The position numbers and the translations under genes are program-made. From Bacteroidia bacterium (GTDB lineage: Bacteria > Bacteroidota > Bacteroidia > Bacteroidales > GWF2-35-48), in the NCBI GenBank assembly GCA_016212695.1, contig JACREX010000240.1, forward strand, positions 1 through 53,215: a stretch of DNA of 53,215 bases, written 5' to 3'. Under the pieces are notes generated by a model that had not been told where the DNA came from, searched no databases, and saw only the letters and a program-made list of their open reading frames with translations. Positions within the stretch are counted from its first letter, which is position 1. Each line of letters starts with the position of its first letter. Below, in pieces: positions 8,001-17,022 of the stretch.

Positions 8001-11000
8001 TGAGCGGCACATCCGATCCCTCGACTCAGGGAGTTGACGGAGATTTCTACGTAAACACTACTTCGCATTATATGTTTGGCCCAAAAACTGCCGGTTCATG
8101 GGGTACGGGTACTTCTCTCATCGGCCCGCAGGGTACTGCCGGAACAAACGGTATCAACGGACGAACCATTTTAAACGGAACTTCGAATCCCACAACACAG
8201 GGCAGCGAAGGAGACTTTTTTATCAACACTGCTTCCAATACTATATTTGGTCCTAAAACTTCCGGTTCATGGGGCACAGGAACTTCTATAGTCGGGCCGC
8301 AAGGGATACAGGGGCCGCAGGGTACTGCTGGCGATAAATATGCCACTACTTCCACTACTTCTCTGTTAATCGGTACAGGTACAAAAAATTTAACGGTTGC
8401 TGCAAACTTAGCCTATACTGCAGGACAAAATATTGTTATAGCATATGATGCTTCCAATAAAATGGAAGGTTCTGTAACTTCTTATACTGCAGGAACCGGC
8501 GCTATGGTAGCCGATATAACCACTATAACAGGAAGCGGTACATATACAAACTGGGGTGTAAACCTCAATGGAACTGCTGGTATTCAGGGTCCGCAAGGAC
8601 CACAGGGCACTGCCGGGACAAACGGAACCAATGGGAAAACCGTACTTAGCGGAACTGTAGATCCCACAATTGAAGGTGTTGATGGTGATTTTTATATTAA
8701 TACTACTTCCGATTATATTTTTGGCCCAAAAACTTCAGGCGCCTGGGGTTCCGGTGTTTCTCTTGTCGGGCCTGACGGCGCTGACGGCATAAATGGTAAA
8801 ACCGTATTGAATGGAACAGTTAACCCCACTACCGAAGGTATTAACGGAGACTTCTACATCAATACTGCTACAAATACAATTTTTGGCCCTAAAACGGGTG
8901 GTGCCTGGGGTTCCGGAACTTCTCTGGTTGGCCCTGCAGGAACTTATACTGCAGGAACAGGTATCAACATCGCAAGCAATACCATCACCAATACAGCACC
9001 AGACCAGACTGTCACTATGACTAATGGAACCGGAATAACTGTTACAGGTACTTATCCGAACTTCACTATTACCAATGCAAATCCCAATGCCACGCACACG
9101 GGTGATGTTACCGGTTCTGCAGCGCTGACAATTGCCGATAATGCAGTTACTACTTTAAAACTAAACGATGGCAGTGTTACATCAGCCAAATTAAATTCTA
9201 TGAGCGCAACGAACGGTCAGGTTTTAAAATACAACGGATCAAACTGGCTGCCTGCTGCTGATAATAACACAACCTATTCTGCAGGTACTGGTATCAATAT
9301 AGCCAGCAGTACCATCACCAATACTGCTCCTGACCAAACCGTGGCATTTACTAACGGTACTGGCATTTCTGTTACTGGCACTTATCCAAATTTTACTGTT
9401 ACCAATACTTCTCCTGATCAAACGGTTTCCCTTAATAACGGAACAGGGATATCCATAACCGGTTCTTATCCTAATTTTACTGTAAATTCCACACAAACGC
9501 TGGCACAAACACTGGCAAACGGTAATAGTGCCGGCTCCTATAATATTGATATGAATTCAAAATCAATCACGAATGCAAATATATTAGGCTTGGGTTATAA
9601 TGATGCTAATTATATTAATATGTATTATGGACATATTTATGATTATTCTGGCAGTCATGGTATAGATGGACAGGTTCTCACGGTTCATGGAACAAGTCCC
9701 AATACACATGTTACATGGGATACTCCGATTTCATATTCTGCAGGCACAGGGCTCTCGCTTTCCAGCAATACTTTCAGTGTAAATTTTGGCACAACAGCCA
9801 CTACGGTTGCCGCAGGTAATCATACACATTCTAATGATCATGCCCGTTCACATACTATGACGTCCACAAGCGATCATACGGCGGGTAACTGGAAGTTATT
9901 CTATTCCAACGCTACTGGCCAGATCACAGAATTAGGGTTCGGTACTTCAGGCCAGGTTCTTTCTTCAACAGGTGCGTCAACTGCGCCGTCATGGGTTACT
10001 CCCGCATCGGGAAGTGTAACCAGTGTGGCTTTATCTATGCCCTCTATTTTCTCGGTTTCAGGTTCTCCTGTTACTACTTCAGGTACCTTAACAGCCACCC
10101 TTGCTTCTCAAACCGCCAACTATGTTTTTGCAGCTCCCAACGGTTCTGCAGGAGCTCCAACATTCAGGGCTTTGGTTTCTGCCGATATTCCTGCTCATAA
10201 TAATGCATGGTCTACTATAACAAGCACTCCAACGACTATTTCAGGGTATGGAATAACAGATGCAGTTACCACAAGCAGGTCGCTTACCATCAGCGGAACT
10301 GCCAACCAGATTTCTCTCTCTACCGGATCACAAACTCTTGCCGCTGACAGAACCTGGACAGTGAGTTTGGCATCCAACGCTATTATGCCCGGGACGGCTT
10401 CTCTTACGCTGCCTATCGGTACTACAGCCCAGCAGCCGGTGACTCCTGTAAACGGAATGACCAGGTACAATTCCACAACCAATAAATTTGAATTTTATGA
10501 AAACGGCGCCTGGGTAAACTTTGTAAATAATAACAGCGGAATTACCGGAACAGGCCTTTCAAGTTATATTCCAAAATTCGATGCTACTTTATCTCTCGAT
10601 ACATCTCTCATGTATCAGAACGGGAAAAAGATTGGCGTAGGTACTACGAATCCTTCAGGACGGTTTATGATACAGCAGGATGCCAATGCCGCAGTTACGG
10701 AACCTATTTTTGAAATCAAAGATAAATCCGGTCAGAGCGTAATGATAGTTTATAAGGACAGCGTTCATTTCTGGGTAAAAGATGATGGCAGCAAAGCCCA
10801 AAACAGGGGTTCCTTTGCCGTAAGCGGAAAAAGCGATTCAAAATCAACAACCAACAGTTATTTTCATCTGAACACACAAAACCTCCTTTCAGGAAGAGAT
10901 GCAGGGAAAAAACTTTCTTCAGGAGTGAATTATTCTGGAAAAAATAATAATTTTTTGGGTTATGAAGCCGGGTATAATGATACGTCGGGTTATAAAAATA

Positions 11001-13648
11001 CCTTTATCGGGTTTAGGGCAGGCTATTCAAACACTTCTGGTTTCAGTAACATTTTTATTGGCGACAGCGCCGGGTATTCAAATACCACGGGTTATAAAAA
11101 TGTGGCCATTGGTAACCAGAGCGGAAAATCGCTCATCACCGGGAAATTCAATGTTTTTCTTGGGTTCCAGTCAGGGTACAGCACTACTTCAAATACTTAT
11201 AATTCATTTATCGGGTACCAGGCAGGATTTACCAATACAGGAAATGACAATACATTTTTTGGATATATGTCTGGCTATAATCACCAGGGAGGCGGAGGAA
11301 ATGTGTATATAGGAAGCAAGGCAGGGCAGCAGGATGTCAATGGTTCTCAAAACATTTTTATTGGCGAATATGCAGGTTATGCTAATTCTACCGGACAGAA
11401 GAATGTTTTTATCGGGACAGAAAGCGGAAGGAACAATAATACAGGTAGCCAGAATTATTTTATCGGTCAGAGAGCCGGTTTCAATAACAGCAATGGGAAC
11501 TATAATATTTTCATGGGCGACAGTACCGGTTTCAATAATTCATCGGGCTACCGGAATGTTTTTATCGGAGATCATTGCGGTTTCAGTAATACTACCGGAT
11601 ACCGGAATGTTTTCATTGGCAACGAAAGCGGATATTTAAATCAAGACGGATACTCCAATGTATTCATAGGATATATGGCGGGTCACGATAATACTACTGG
11701 TGATTTCAATGTTATTATGGGTCGCTCGGCAGGTTATGCAAATATTGATGGCAATTATAACAGTTTTATCGGATATTATTCCGGTATGCTCAATACTTCA
11801 GGTTCATCAAATGCATTCTTTGGCAGCAGCGCAGGGAGAAGCAATACTACCGGATCGTATAATGTTTACATCGGGTCCAATACAGGATATTATAACCAGA
11901 CAGGAGGCTACAACGTATTCTTAGGCAAAGATGCCGGGTATAACAATAATGCCAGCTATAACCTGTTTGTCGGATTTGAAGCCGGAAAGGCAAACACATC
12001 AGGGGCAAATAATTCTTTCCTCGGATATATGGCAGGAAAAAGTAATACCACCGGAAAAAGCAATATATTCATCGGTGATAGTTGCGGATATACAAATACC
12101 ACCGGCAGATTCAATGTATTTCTTGGGAAGGAAGCAGGTTTTACAAATAATGCTGATTACAATGCCTTTATTGGGTACAATGCAGGACGGGGTAATACTT
12201 CAGGAACTCAGAACACCTTTTTGGGTTATCTGGCGGGTTATACCAATTCAACCGGTACAAAAAATGTTGCCATTGGCGATAGCGCCGGGTACTCCGGTAC
12301 AACTGCTTCAAATAATGTTTTCATTGGAAGTAAAACCGGCGCAAAAATAAGCACCGGTAGCTTTAATGTATTTATAGGTGAAAAGGCAGGATCCAGTTCC
12401 ACAACATCTCTGGCCGGTGTTTTTATTGGCCAGAATGCGGGCTTATCAAATACTACTTCCTTGTTTAATGTTTTTGTCGGATATGGCACCGGACAATTGA
12501 ATACAACAGGAGGCCTGAATACTTATGTAGGAATGGCAGCAGGAAATGAAGCCACAGGTACAGGAAATTCATTTTTCGGAGGTGGAGCTGGAATGTCAAA
12601 CACAGGCGACGGTAGTACTTGTTTGGGTACTTATGCAGGACAAACTGGTTCTGGAAATAATAATACCTATATTGGCTATGAAGCAGGACAAAATTCAGGT
12701 GTTGGTGCAAGCAATGTTTTTATTGGTTATAATGCCGGAAAAGATGAAACAGGTTCAAACAAACTTTACATTGCAAATTCTAATACAGCAACCCCTATTA
12801 TTTATGGAGATTTTTCAGATTCTCAGGTAGGTCTCGGAACAACTTCCCCGAATTCAAGACTTCATATTAACGCAACTTCAGCAAGTGAAAACGGATTAAG
12901 AGTTCAAATTGCCGGAAACACCAAATTTTATGTTGATAACAATGGAGGTGTTTGTATTGGGACTAATACTACTCCCCCAACGAATGGGCTGTATGTTTCT
13001 GGTAGTATCGGCGTTACAAAAACTCCTGATACCGATGTTGATGTTAATGGAACCATTCGCGCTTGTGCTGCAAACTGGCCTACCACCGGCGCCGGAGTGG
13101 AAATTGCTTATTCAGGTGGCATCGGATATGTTCAATCGTACGACAGAACTAACTCTCTGTGGAAAAATTTAAAACTTGGCGGGAACGTTACTCCTGTATC
13201 CGATAATACTTTTACTTTAGGATCTTCTGCCTTAAGATGGACTGCTGTCTATGCAGTAAATGGAACCATTCAAACTTCAGACATTCGCCTTAAAGACAAT
13301 ATTAACAACATTAAATATGGAATTAATGATGTAATGAAATTAAGACCCGTTTCATTTAATTGGAAAAATGATGTGAATAAATCTACAAAACTTGGTTTAA
13401 TTGCTCAGGAATTGCAAAATGTGATAAAGGAGGCTGTTATTGTTGGCGATGATAGCGAAAAAACTCTGGGAGTTAATTATTCCGATCTTATTCCGGTATT
13501 AATTAAAGCTATTCAGGATCAACAGACGCTTATCCAGTCAATTCAGAAAGAAAATTATTCTTTAAAAGAAAAAGTGCAGGATTTTGATAAACTCAAAGCA
13601 GAAATCGAATATATTAAATCAGTAATCAGTACTTCTGCCAAGAAATAG
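5084..13648 (+). CDS. Giant collagen-like fibre protein A with S74 chaperone tail
   Basis: The 2854-residue protein is built in layers. A signal peptide (1-20) precedes the N-terminal domain shared by the family (about 21-135, FKYQAIARS...). GXY collagen-like runs such as GPQGPQGIQG then alternate with ten 45-residue ISxxWLG...YYNSTDKKSYI...AQDG modules (258-960). A CBM5/12-like insert (about 321-385) with W-x-x-GT-x-Y lies between the first two modules. Four 49-residue GKTVLSG...GDFYINT...IFGPKT modules (969-1286) follow, then TAGTGINIA-type and phage-tail-like linkers (GTSGQVLSSTG). The head has about 36 copies of a 17-residue NVFIGxxAGxxNTTG repeat (1955-2559). The C-terminal S74 endosialidase-type chaperone has its Ser-Lys pair at S2732/K2737 in SDIRLK and LGLIAQE, then a coiled coil. 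Known: S74 domains trimerise fibres and cut themselves off. A surface trimeric adhesin is the inferred role. No T9SS tail is present. Confidence 0.85.
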   Translation: MKKNILALALLLGAMVVSFAQSPMAFKYQAIARSSTGDVIANQAVSFKISILEGSSTGTVVYSEEHAATTNIFGLVNLTIGNGNNPTGNFSTISWGTSSYYIKIEMDPAGGIAYTEMGTSQLLSVPYALYAASGTQGPQGPAGNDGLNGQDGVSITTTLIQNDTLYITLSNGNTLNAGYVVGPQGLQGLQGIQGDQGVQGNTGQDGVSISNSYILNDSLFLVLSNSTTINAGYVRGAQGPQGLQGTAGNDGQNGVNGISILWLGNLATAPSTPSLNNAYYNTTDKKSYIFNGTSWDILAQDGADGNSGPIGPQGPAGAAGTGLTNRGAWVTGTDYNPSDYVFDRSTNEPLVNSMWICQATATFNSTIQPYLDNTNWIEFQAPAGQNGISLTWLGTFATAPSSPQLNFAYYNSSDKKSYVWNGAAWDVIAQDGVDGVQGPQGIQGEPGLQGIQGDQGTAGINGVDGISVSWLGTLATAPSSPALNQAYYNSTDKKSYIYNGASWDILAQDGTNGVQGPQGIPGNQGPAGTDGLSVYWLGTLSSAPATPNINYAYYNSTDKVSYIFDGEIWQILAQDGIQGPSGQNGVSISWLGGFITAPATPSLNQAYYNITDKKSYVFDGNTWQVLAQDGIDGAQGPQGLQGLQGDQGIQGIPGLNGISVSWLGTYSSAPSSPTLNQAYYNSTDKISYIFDGNTWQILTQDGNTGPQGIQGPIGVTGTNGQDGISIAWLGTYASDPPSPSLNQAYYNSTDKKSYIWNGSAWQVIAQDGAQGPQGIQGIQGLTGNNGISISWLGTLATAPSSPTLNQAYYNSTDKKSYIYNGSSWQTLAQDGLTGSQGPQGIQGIQGIQGIQGPIGISVSWLGSFATAPSSPALNQAYYNTTDKKSYIYDGTQWQIIAQDGATGATGSTGAAGTNGISISWLGTFASAPGSPTLNQAYYNSTDKKSYIYDGGSWQTLAQDGSNGANGTNGKTVLSGTSDPSTQGVDGDFYVNTTSHYMFGPKTAGSWGTGTSLIGPQGTAGTNGINGRTILNGTSNPTTQGSEGDFFINTASNTIFGPKTSGSWGTGTSIVGPQGIQGPQGTAGDKYATTSTTSLLIGTGTKNLTVAANLAYTAGQNIVIAYDASNKMEGSVTSYTAGTGAMVADITTITGSGTYTNWGVNLNGTAGIQGPQGPQGTAGTNGTNGKTVLSGTVDPTIEGVDGDFYINTTSDYIFGPKTSGAWGSGVSLVGPDGADGINGKTVLNGTVNPTTEGINGDFYINTATNTIFGPKTGGAWGSGTSLVGPAGTYTAGTGINIASNTITNTAPDQTVTMTNGTGITVTGTYPNFTITNANPNATHTGDVTGSAALTIADNAVTTLKLNDGSVTSAKLNSMSATNGQVLKYNGSNWLPAADNNTTYSAGTGINIASSTITNTAPDQTVAFTNGTGISVTGTYPNFTVTNTSPDQTVSLNNGTGISITGSYPNFTVNSTQTLAQTLANGNSAGSYNIDMNSKSITNANILGLGYNDANYINMYYGHIYDYSGSHGIDGQVLTVHGTSPNTHVTWDTPISYSAGTGLSLSSNTFSVNFGTTATTVAAGNHTHSNDHARSHTMTSTSDHTAGNWKLFYSNATGQITELGFGTSGQVLSSTGASTAPSWVTPASGSVTSVALSMPSIFSVSGSPVTTSGTLTATLASQTANYVFAAPNGSAGAPTFRALVSADIPAHNNAWSTITSTPTTISGYGITDAVTTSRSLTISGTANQISLSTGSQTLAADRTWTVSLASNAIMPGTASLTLPIGTTAQQPVTPVNGMTRYNSTTNKFEFYENGAWVNFVNNNSGITGTGLSSYIPKFDATLSLDTSLMYQNGKKIGVGTTNPSGRFMIQQDANAAVTEPIFEIKDKSGQSVMIVYKDSVHFWVKDDGSKAQNRGSFAVSGKSDSKSTTNSYFHLNTQNLLSGRDAGKKLSSGVNYSGKNNNFLGYEAGYNDTSGYKNTFIGFRAGYSNTSGFSNIFIGDSAGYSNTTGYKNVAIGNQSGKSLITGKFNVFLGFQSGYSTTSNTYNSFIGYQAGFTNTGNDNTFFGYMSGYNHQGGGGNVYIGSKAGQQDVNGSQNIFIGEYAGYANSTGQKNVFIGTESGRNNNTGSQNYFIGQRAGFNNSNGNYNIFMGDSTGFNNSSGYRNVFIGDHCGFSNTTGYRNVFIGNESGYLNQDGYSNVFIGYMAGHDNTTGDFNVIMGRSAGYANIDGNYNSFIGYYSGMLNTSGSSNAFFGSSAGRSNTTGSYNVYIGSNTGYYNQTGGYNVFLGKDAGYNNNASYNLFVGFEAGKANTSGANNSFLGYMAGKSNTTGKSNIFIGDSCGYTNTTGRFNVFLGKEAGFTNNADYNAFIGYNAGRGNTSGTQNTFLGYLAGYTNSTGTKNVAIGDSAGYSGTTASNNVFIGSKTGAKISTGSFNVFIGEKAGSSSTTSLAGVFIGQNAGLSNTTSLFNVFVGYGTGQLNTTGGLNTYVGMAAGNEATGTGNSFFGGGAGMSNTGDGSTCLGTYAGQTGSGNNNTYIGYEAGQNSGVGASNVFIGYNAGKDETGSNKLYIANSNTATPIIYGDFSDSQVGLGTTSPNSRLHINATSASENGLRVQIAGNTKFYVDNNGGVCIGTNTTPPTNGLYVSGSIGVTKTPDTDVDVNGTIRACAANWPTTGAGVEIAYSGGIGYVQSYDRTNSLWKNLKLGGNVTPVSDNTFTLGSSALRWTAVYAVNGTIQTSDIRLKDNINNIKYGINDVMKLRPVSFNWKNDVNKSTKLGLIAQELQNVIKEAVIVGDDSEKTLGVNYSDLIPVLIKAIQDQQTLIQSIQKENYSLKEKVQDFDKLKAEIEYIKSVISTSAKK
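5855..7963 (+). repeat. Ten WLG modules separated by collagen-like linkers
   Basis: Ten 45-codon modules, each starting I-S-x-x-W-L-G and ending A-Q-D-G, are separated by GXY linkers of varying length. Residues Y-Y-N-x-T/S-D-K-x-S-Y and W are nearly invariant. Codon choice differs between copies, so the protein sequence is better conserved than the DNA. Paralogue D carries two more copies. Confidence 0.85.
10946..12760 (+). repeat. 17-residue (51-bp) head repeats of fibre A
   Basis: About 36 consecutive in-frame copies of N-[VTI]-F-[IL]-G-x-x-[AS]-G-[YF]-x-N-x-x-G-x-x. A few copies have 15 or 16 residues. The Gly/Asn spacing suggests a beta-roll or beta-helix like the YadA head, but with a 17- rather than 14-residue rung. 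Confidence 0.85.
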
Positions 13649-13676
13649 TCTTTGTGTTTTTTTGATCATATCCAAT

Positions 13677-13714
13677 GGGGGTTTTATGTTAGAATAAAAC
13701 CCCTTTTCTTTTTT
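13677..13714 (+). terminator. Rho-independent terminator after fibre gene A
   Basis: A 10-bp stem GGGGTTTTAT (13678-13687) / ATAAAACCCC (13694-13703) with a 6-nt loop is followed by a T-rich tract to 13714. It ends the 4586-13648 operon. Confidence 0.8.
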
Positions 13715-13742
13715 GTATACTACCTGTATTTTTTTACTTTTG
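13712..13742 (+). promoter_or_regulatory. Promoter for fibre gene B, overlapping the terminator tail
   Basis: TTTG at 13712-13715 lies in the terminator T-tract. TACTTTTG (13735-13742) is the -7 element, 19 nt further on. The start codon at 13783 is about 34 nt beyond the predicted transcription start. Confidence 0.68.
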
Positions 13743-13782
13743 AAAGCTATATACATATAGTTCACTTAAAAATTTTATTTCT

Positions 13783-16700
13783 ATGAAAAAAATAGTATTC
13801 TTCAGCATTGTAGCATTGCTGATAAATATTTCTTTGCTTCATGCCCAGGCGCCTCAATCTTTCAAATACCAGGCAATAGCCCGAAACGGTATAGGGGAGG
13901 TCATCGCAAACCAAGCAGTGAGTTTTAAAATAAGTATTCTTGAGGGCAGTTCAACAGGAACAGTTGTATATTCTGAAGAACATGCAGCAACCACCAATAT
14001 TTTCGGACTGGTAAATCTTACGATCGGGAACGGGAATAACCCGGCAGGAAATTTTTCAACGATTAGCTGGGGTACATCGTCCTTTTTTATTAAAATAGAA
14101 ATGGATCCGACAGGATGCGTTGCTTATACCGAAATGGGAACATCCCAGTTGTTGTCAGTGCCGTATGCTTTGTTTGCTGCCAGCGGGACACCGGGTCCAC
14201 AGGGGCCGGCAGGTAATGATGGCTTGAACGGTCAGGATGGAGTAAGTATTACAACAACATTGATTCAAAACGACACCTTGTATATAACACTCTCCAATGG
14301 AAATACTCTCAACGCGGGCTATGTAGTGGGGCCGCAGGGGTTACAGGGATTGCAGGGAACACCGGGAACAAACGGCATTGGTATAATGAATACATTTGTG
14401 CAAAACGATAGTTTATTTATAACGCTCAGCAGCGGCAGCACAGTGAATGCCGGGCATGTGAGAGGACCCCAGGGGCTTCAGGGTATAGCCGGGACCAATG
14501 GTATAAACGGAGCCGATGGGATCAATGGAATAAACGGGACAGACGGAAAAACGATTTTATCGGGAACCGTGGATCCTACTTCTGAAGGCTTGGATGGAGA
14601 TTTTTATATCAATACATCAACCAATATAATATTTGGTCCAAAATCCGGTGGTGCTTGGGGAACCGGTACTTCGTTAATTGGTCCTGCGGGAACATATACA
14701 CCCGGTACAGGAATTGATCTCACAGGCGGTGTAATAACAAATACGGCTCCCGATCAAACTGTGTCTTTATTAAGTGGTTCCGGAATAACTGTTTCTGGTA
14801 TTAATCCCTCATTTACAGTTGCTGCTGATTTTGGAACTATAGCAGGAACAACAGCCCAGGGGAATCACACACACACCAATATGGTTACAGGTACAGGCGC
14901 GAACAATAATATAACCTTCTGGAACGGGGCTTCTACCGTTACATCGAACAATTTGCTATCATGGGATAATTCTACCAACAGGTTGGGTGTTGGTACTTCA
15001 AATCCTGTAACCGCATTGGATGTTTCAGGAAATATCAGGATGGACGATGGGGGATCGCTTGGAGCCGGAAAAGTTATGACCTCCGATGCTAACGGAGTTG
15101 CTTCATGGCAAATGCCTGCAATTACCAGTTCAACAGGATATGCTGATTATATTCCCAAATTCGTTACTTCATCTTCCTTTGATAATTCATTGCTTTATCA
15201 AAATGGAACGTATATAGGATTAGGAACAACTACACCGGTTGGCAGGTTTGTGATACAGGGAAGTTCGTCCACCCCCGACTCCATACCTTTATTTGAAATA
15301 AAAGATAATACCGGCTCAACAGTATTTGTCGTATGGCCAACAGGCGCTCATTTTTATGTAAAAAATGCAACTGGTGGCTCGAAAGCACAAAACCGGGGAT
15401 CTTTTGCGGTTAGCGGAAAAAGTTCGACAAAAACAGGAGTATTGGATTATTTCAATATATCGCCGGATTCTACAAATATTGCCATAATAAATCCGAGCGA
15501 AGCCCGAATCGTATGGTTCCCTAAAAAAGAAGCATTTCTGGCAGGAAGAGTGCTTGTTGAAAGTCCTGACAGCATTGGCTATAATTCAATGTCAATAGGC
15601 TATGAATCTAAGGCCAAAGGAAACTGGTCTCAGGCATTTGGATATATGTCGTATGCGCGGGGAGATTATTCAACCGCTATAGGGAAAAATGCCGTGGCCA
15701 AAAGTTTAAATTCTTTCGCTTTCGGCGATGGGTCACAATCTTTAAATATAAATGCTTATGCTTTTGGGCAGAAAGCTTCAGCATTGGGAATGGGAAGCTT
15801 CGCTTTCGGCTCGCAGGGAGTTGATTCAATTGGGAATCCATTATCGCAATATACAACGGCATACGACCCGTATTCCGCCGCATTTGGTTTAGGATCACAG
15901 GCCAGAGGTATGGGATCATTTGCCCTGGGTACCAATTGTACAACCAATGGAACCAACGCATTCGCTGCAGGTCTTTGTGCCGAAGCTCTTAATCAAAACG
16001 CTATAGCAATTGGCGCTCCGTATACTTATTTACAACCTCCATCAACAATAATTGAAAATCATACTAAAGCTACAGGTATGAAGTCTATTGCTGTCGGATT
16101 CGGTGTGGTTTCTTCGGGGATTTATTCTATGGCTTTCGGATACAGGGATACTTCAAGCGGTTTATTATCCACTTCCATGGGTTATTTAAGTAATGCTACC
16201 GGAAACAGCGCCTTTTCAATAGGCATGTCTGTAACCGCTCAATCTCTTTGCTCTACTGTTTTTGGCACATGGAATATTATTTCCGGCGATAAAACAAACT
16301 GGATTCCCACCGACCCTCTTTTTGTTATCGGCAACGGAACAAGTACGTTGCGTTCAAATGCTTTGACGATATTAAAAAATGGTTTTACAGCGTTTAACAG
16401 AGCTTCTACTACATATCCTATTCAAGTTGGGAATGCACCTACTAATGGAAATGGAGCTTATTTATCTGTTGGTGGCGCCTGGACAAATGGTTCTTCAAGA
16501 GAATTTAAAGACCGGTTTAAAAAACTTGACAAACAGGATATCCTTTCAAAAATAGAAACTATGGATTTGCAGGGCTGGTACTATAAGGAAACAAATGAAT
16601 ATCATATATGGCCTTTTGCTGAAGATTTTTATGATACATTTGGAACCGGTGATAATAATAACAAGGATGTTGCCAGGTATTTATCTGCCGCTGATGTTGC

Positions 16701-16866
16701 AGGAGTCGGACTTGTCGCAGTTCAGGAATTGATTAAGCAAAACGAAACCCAGCAAAAGCAGATTGAAGCCTTACAAAATGAAAACAAAAGCAAAAACAAG
16801 GAAATTGATAAACTCAAAGCAGAAATCGAAAGCATCAAATTGCTTATAGGAAGCACCAAAAAGTAA
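13783..16866 (+). CDS. Collagen-like fibre protein B with YadA-type head and S74 tail
   Basis: The 1027-residue paralogue has a signal peptide (about 1-21, ending LLHA), the family N-terminal domain (about 22-140, nearly the same sequence as in A), short GXY stretches, and one GKTILSG...FGPKSGGAW module. A conserved block includes GTTTPVGRFVIQ, FEIKDNTGSTVFVV and KAQNRGSFAVSGKS. The head differs from A, C and D: residues 597-827 are YadA-type repeats such as QAFGYMSYARGDYSTAIG, rich in A-x-G and S-x-A. The C-terminal S74-type domain has S904 and K909 in SSREFK and a divergent middle (GVGLVAVQELI replaces GFIAQE), then a coiled coil ending STKK. It has its own promoter and terminator. Inferred to be a shorter trimeric surface fibre with a different binding head. 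Confidence 0.82.
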   Translation: MKKIVFFSIVALLINISLLHAQAPQSFKYQAIARNGIGEVIANQAVSFKISILEGSSTGTVVYSEEHAATTNIFGLVNLTIGNGNNPAGNFSTISWGTSSFFIKIEMDPTGCVAYTEMGTSQLLSVPYALFAASGTPGPQGPAGNDGLNGQDGVSITTTLIQNDTLYITLSNGNTLNAGYVVGPQGLQGLQGTPGTNGIGIMNTFVQNDSLFITLSSGSTVNAGHVRGPQGLQGIAGTNGINGADGINGINGTDGKTILSGTVDPTSEGLDGDFYINTSTNIIFGPKSGGAWGTGTSLIGPAGTYTPGTGIDLTGGVITNTAPDQTVSLLSGSGITVSGINPSFTVAADFGTIAGTTAQGNHTHTNMVTGTGANNNITFWNGASTVTSNNLLSWDNSTNRLGVGTSNPVTALDVSGNIRMDDGGSLGAGKVMTSDANGVASWQMPAITSSTGYADYIPKFVTSSSFDNSLLYQNGTYIGLGTTTPVGRFVIQGSSSTPDSIPLFEIKDNTGSTVFVVWPTGAHFYVKNATGGSKAQNRGSFAVSGKSSTKTGVLDYFNISPDSTNIAIINPSEARIVWFPKKEAFLAGRVLVESPDSIGYNSMSIGYESKAKGNWSQAFGYMSYARGDYSTAIGKNAVAKSLNSFAFGDGSQSLNINAYAFGQKASALGMGSFAFGSQGVDSIGNPLSQYTTAYDPYSAAFGLGSQARGMGSFALGTNCTTNGTNAFAAGLCAEALNQNAIAIGAPYTYLQPPSTIIENHTKATGMKSIAVGFGVVSSGIYSMAFGYRDTSSGLLSTSMGYLSNATGNSAFSIGMSVTAQSLCSTVFGTWNIISGDKTNWIPTDPLFVIGNGTSTLRSNALTILKNGFTAFNRASTTYPIQVGNAPTNGNGAYLSVGGAWTNGSSREFKDRFKKLDKQDILSKIETMDLQGWYYKETNEYHIWPFAEDFYDTFGTGDNNNKDVARYLSAADVAGVGLVAVQELIKQNETQQKQIEALQNENKSKNKEIDKLKAEIESIKLLIGSTKK
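15571..16263 (+). repeat. YadA-like head repeats in fibre B
   Basis: Degenerate repeats of about 14 residues with [ST]-x-A-x-G-x-x-[AS]-x-A-x-G character cover about 230 residues, with one longer insertion around SQYTTAYDPY. This is the pattern of YadA/trimeric autotransporter heads, unlike the 17-residue repeat in the neighbouring paralogues. Confidence 0.75.
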
Positions 16867-16915
16867 ATTAAGTGTTTAGAATAAAGAAATAATTTTATTC
16901 TTAAACTTATCCAAT

Positions 16916-16953
16916 GGGGGTTTTATGTTATAATAAAACCCTTTTTGTTTTTT
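16916..16953 (+). terminator. Rho-independent terminator after fibre gene B
   Basis: Stem GGGTTTTAT (16918-16926) / ATAAAACCC (16933-16941), a 6-nt loop, then a T-rich tract. The sequence is nearly the same as the terminator after gene A, including the preceding TCCAATGGGGG, so it was duplicated with the gene. Confidence 0.78.
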
Positions 16954-16980
16954 GTAACTACCTGAAATTTTTTAATTTTG
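16951..16980 (+). promoter_or_regulatory. Promoter for fibre gene C
   Basis: TTTG at 16951-16954 ends the terminator T-tract. TAATTTTG at 16973-16980 is the -7 element with 18 nt between. This decides the start of gene C: a TTG at 16978 would lie inside the -7 box, so the ATG at 17023 is used. Confidence 0.68.
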
Positions 16981-17022
16981 AAAGTATTATATTTAATAAT
17001 TCTCTTTAAAAAAATTAGTTCT

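Noticed and set aside
8068-8355. Pro/Val-rich minus-strand ORF in fibre gene A
   Set aside because: It is the complement of the GPQG/GKTVLSG coding modules; no promoter, and it exists only because the modules avoid stops on that strand.
10946-12760. Regular 51-bp periodicity that could look like a CRISPR or satellite array
   Set aside because: The repeats are in frame inside a long ORF, vary in sequence, lack unique spacers, and encode a regular protein repeat.
16978-17022. TTG start that would extend fibre gene C upstream
   Set aside because: It overlaps the predicted -7 promoter box, and the later ATG begins a proper signal peptide identical in style to gene B.
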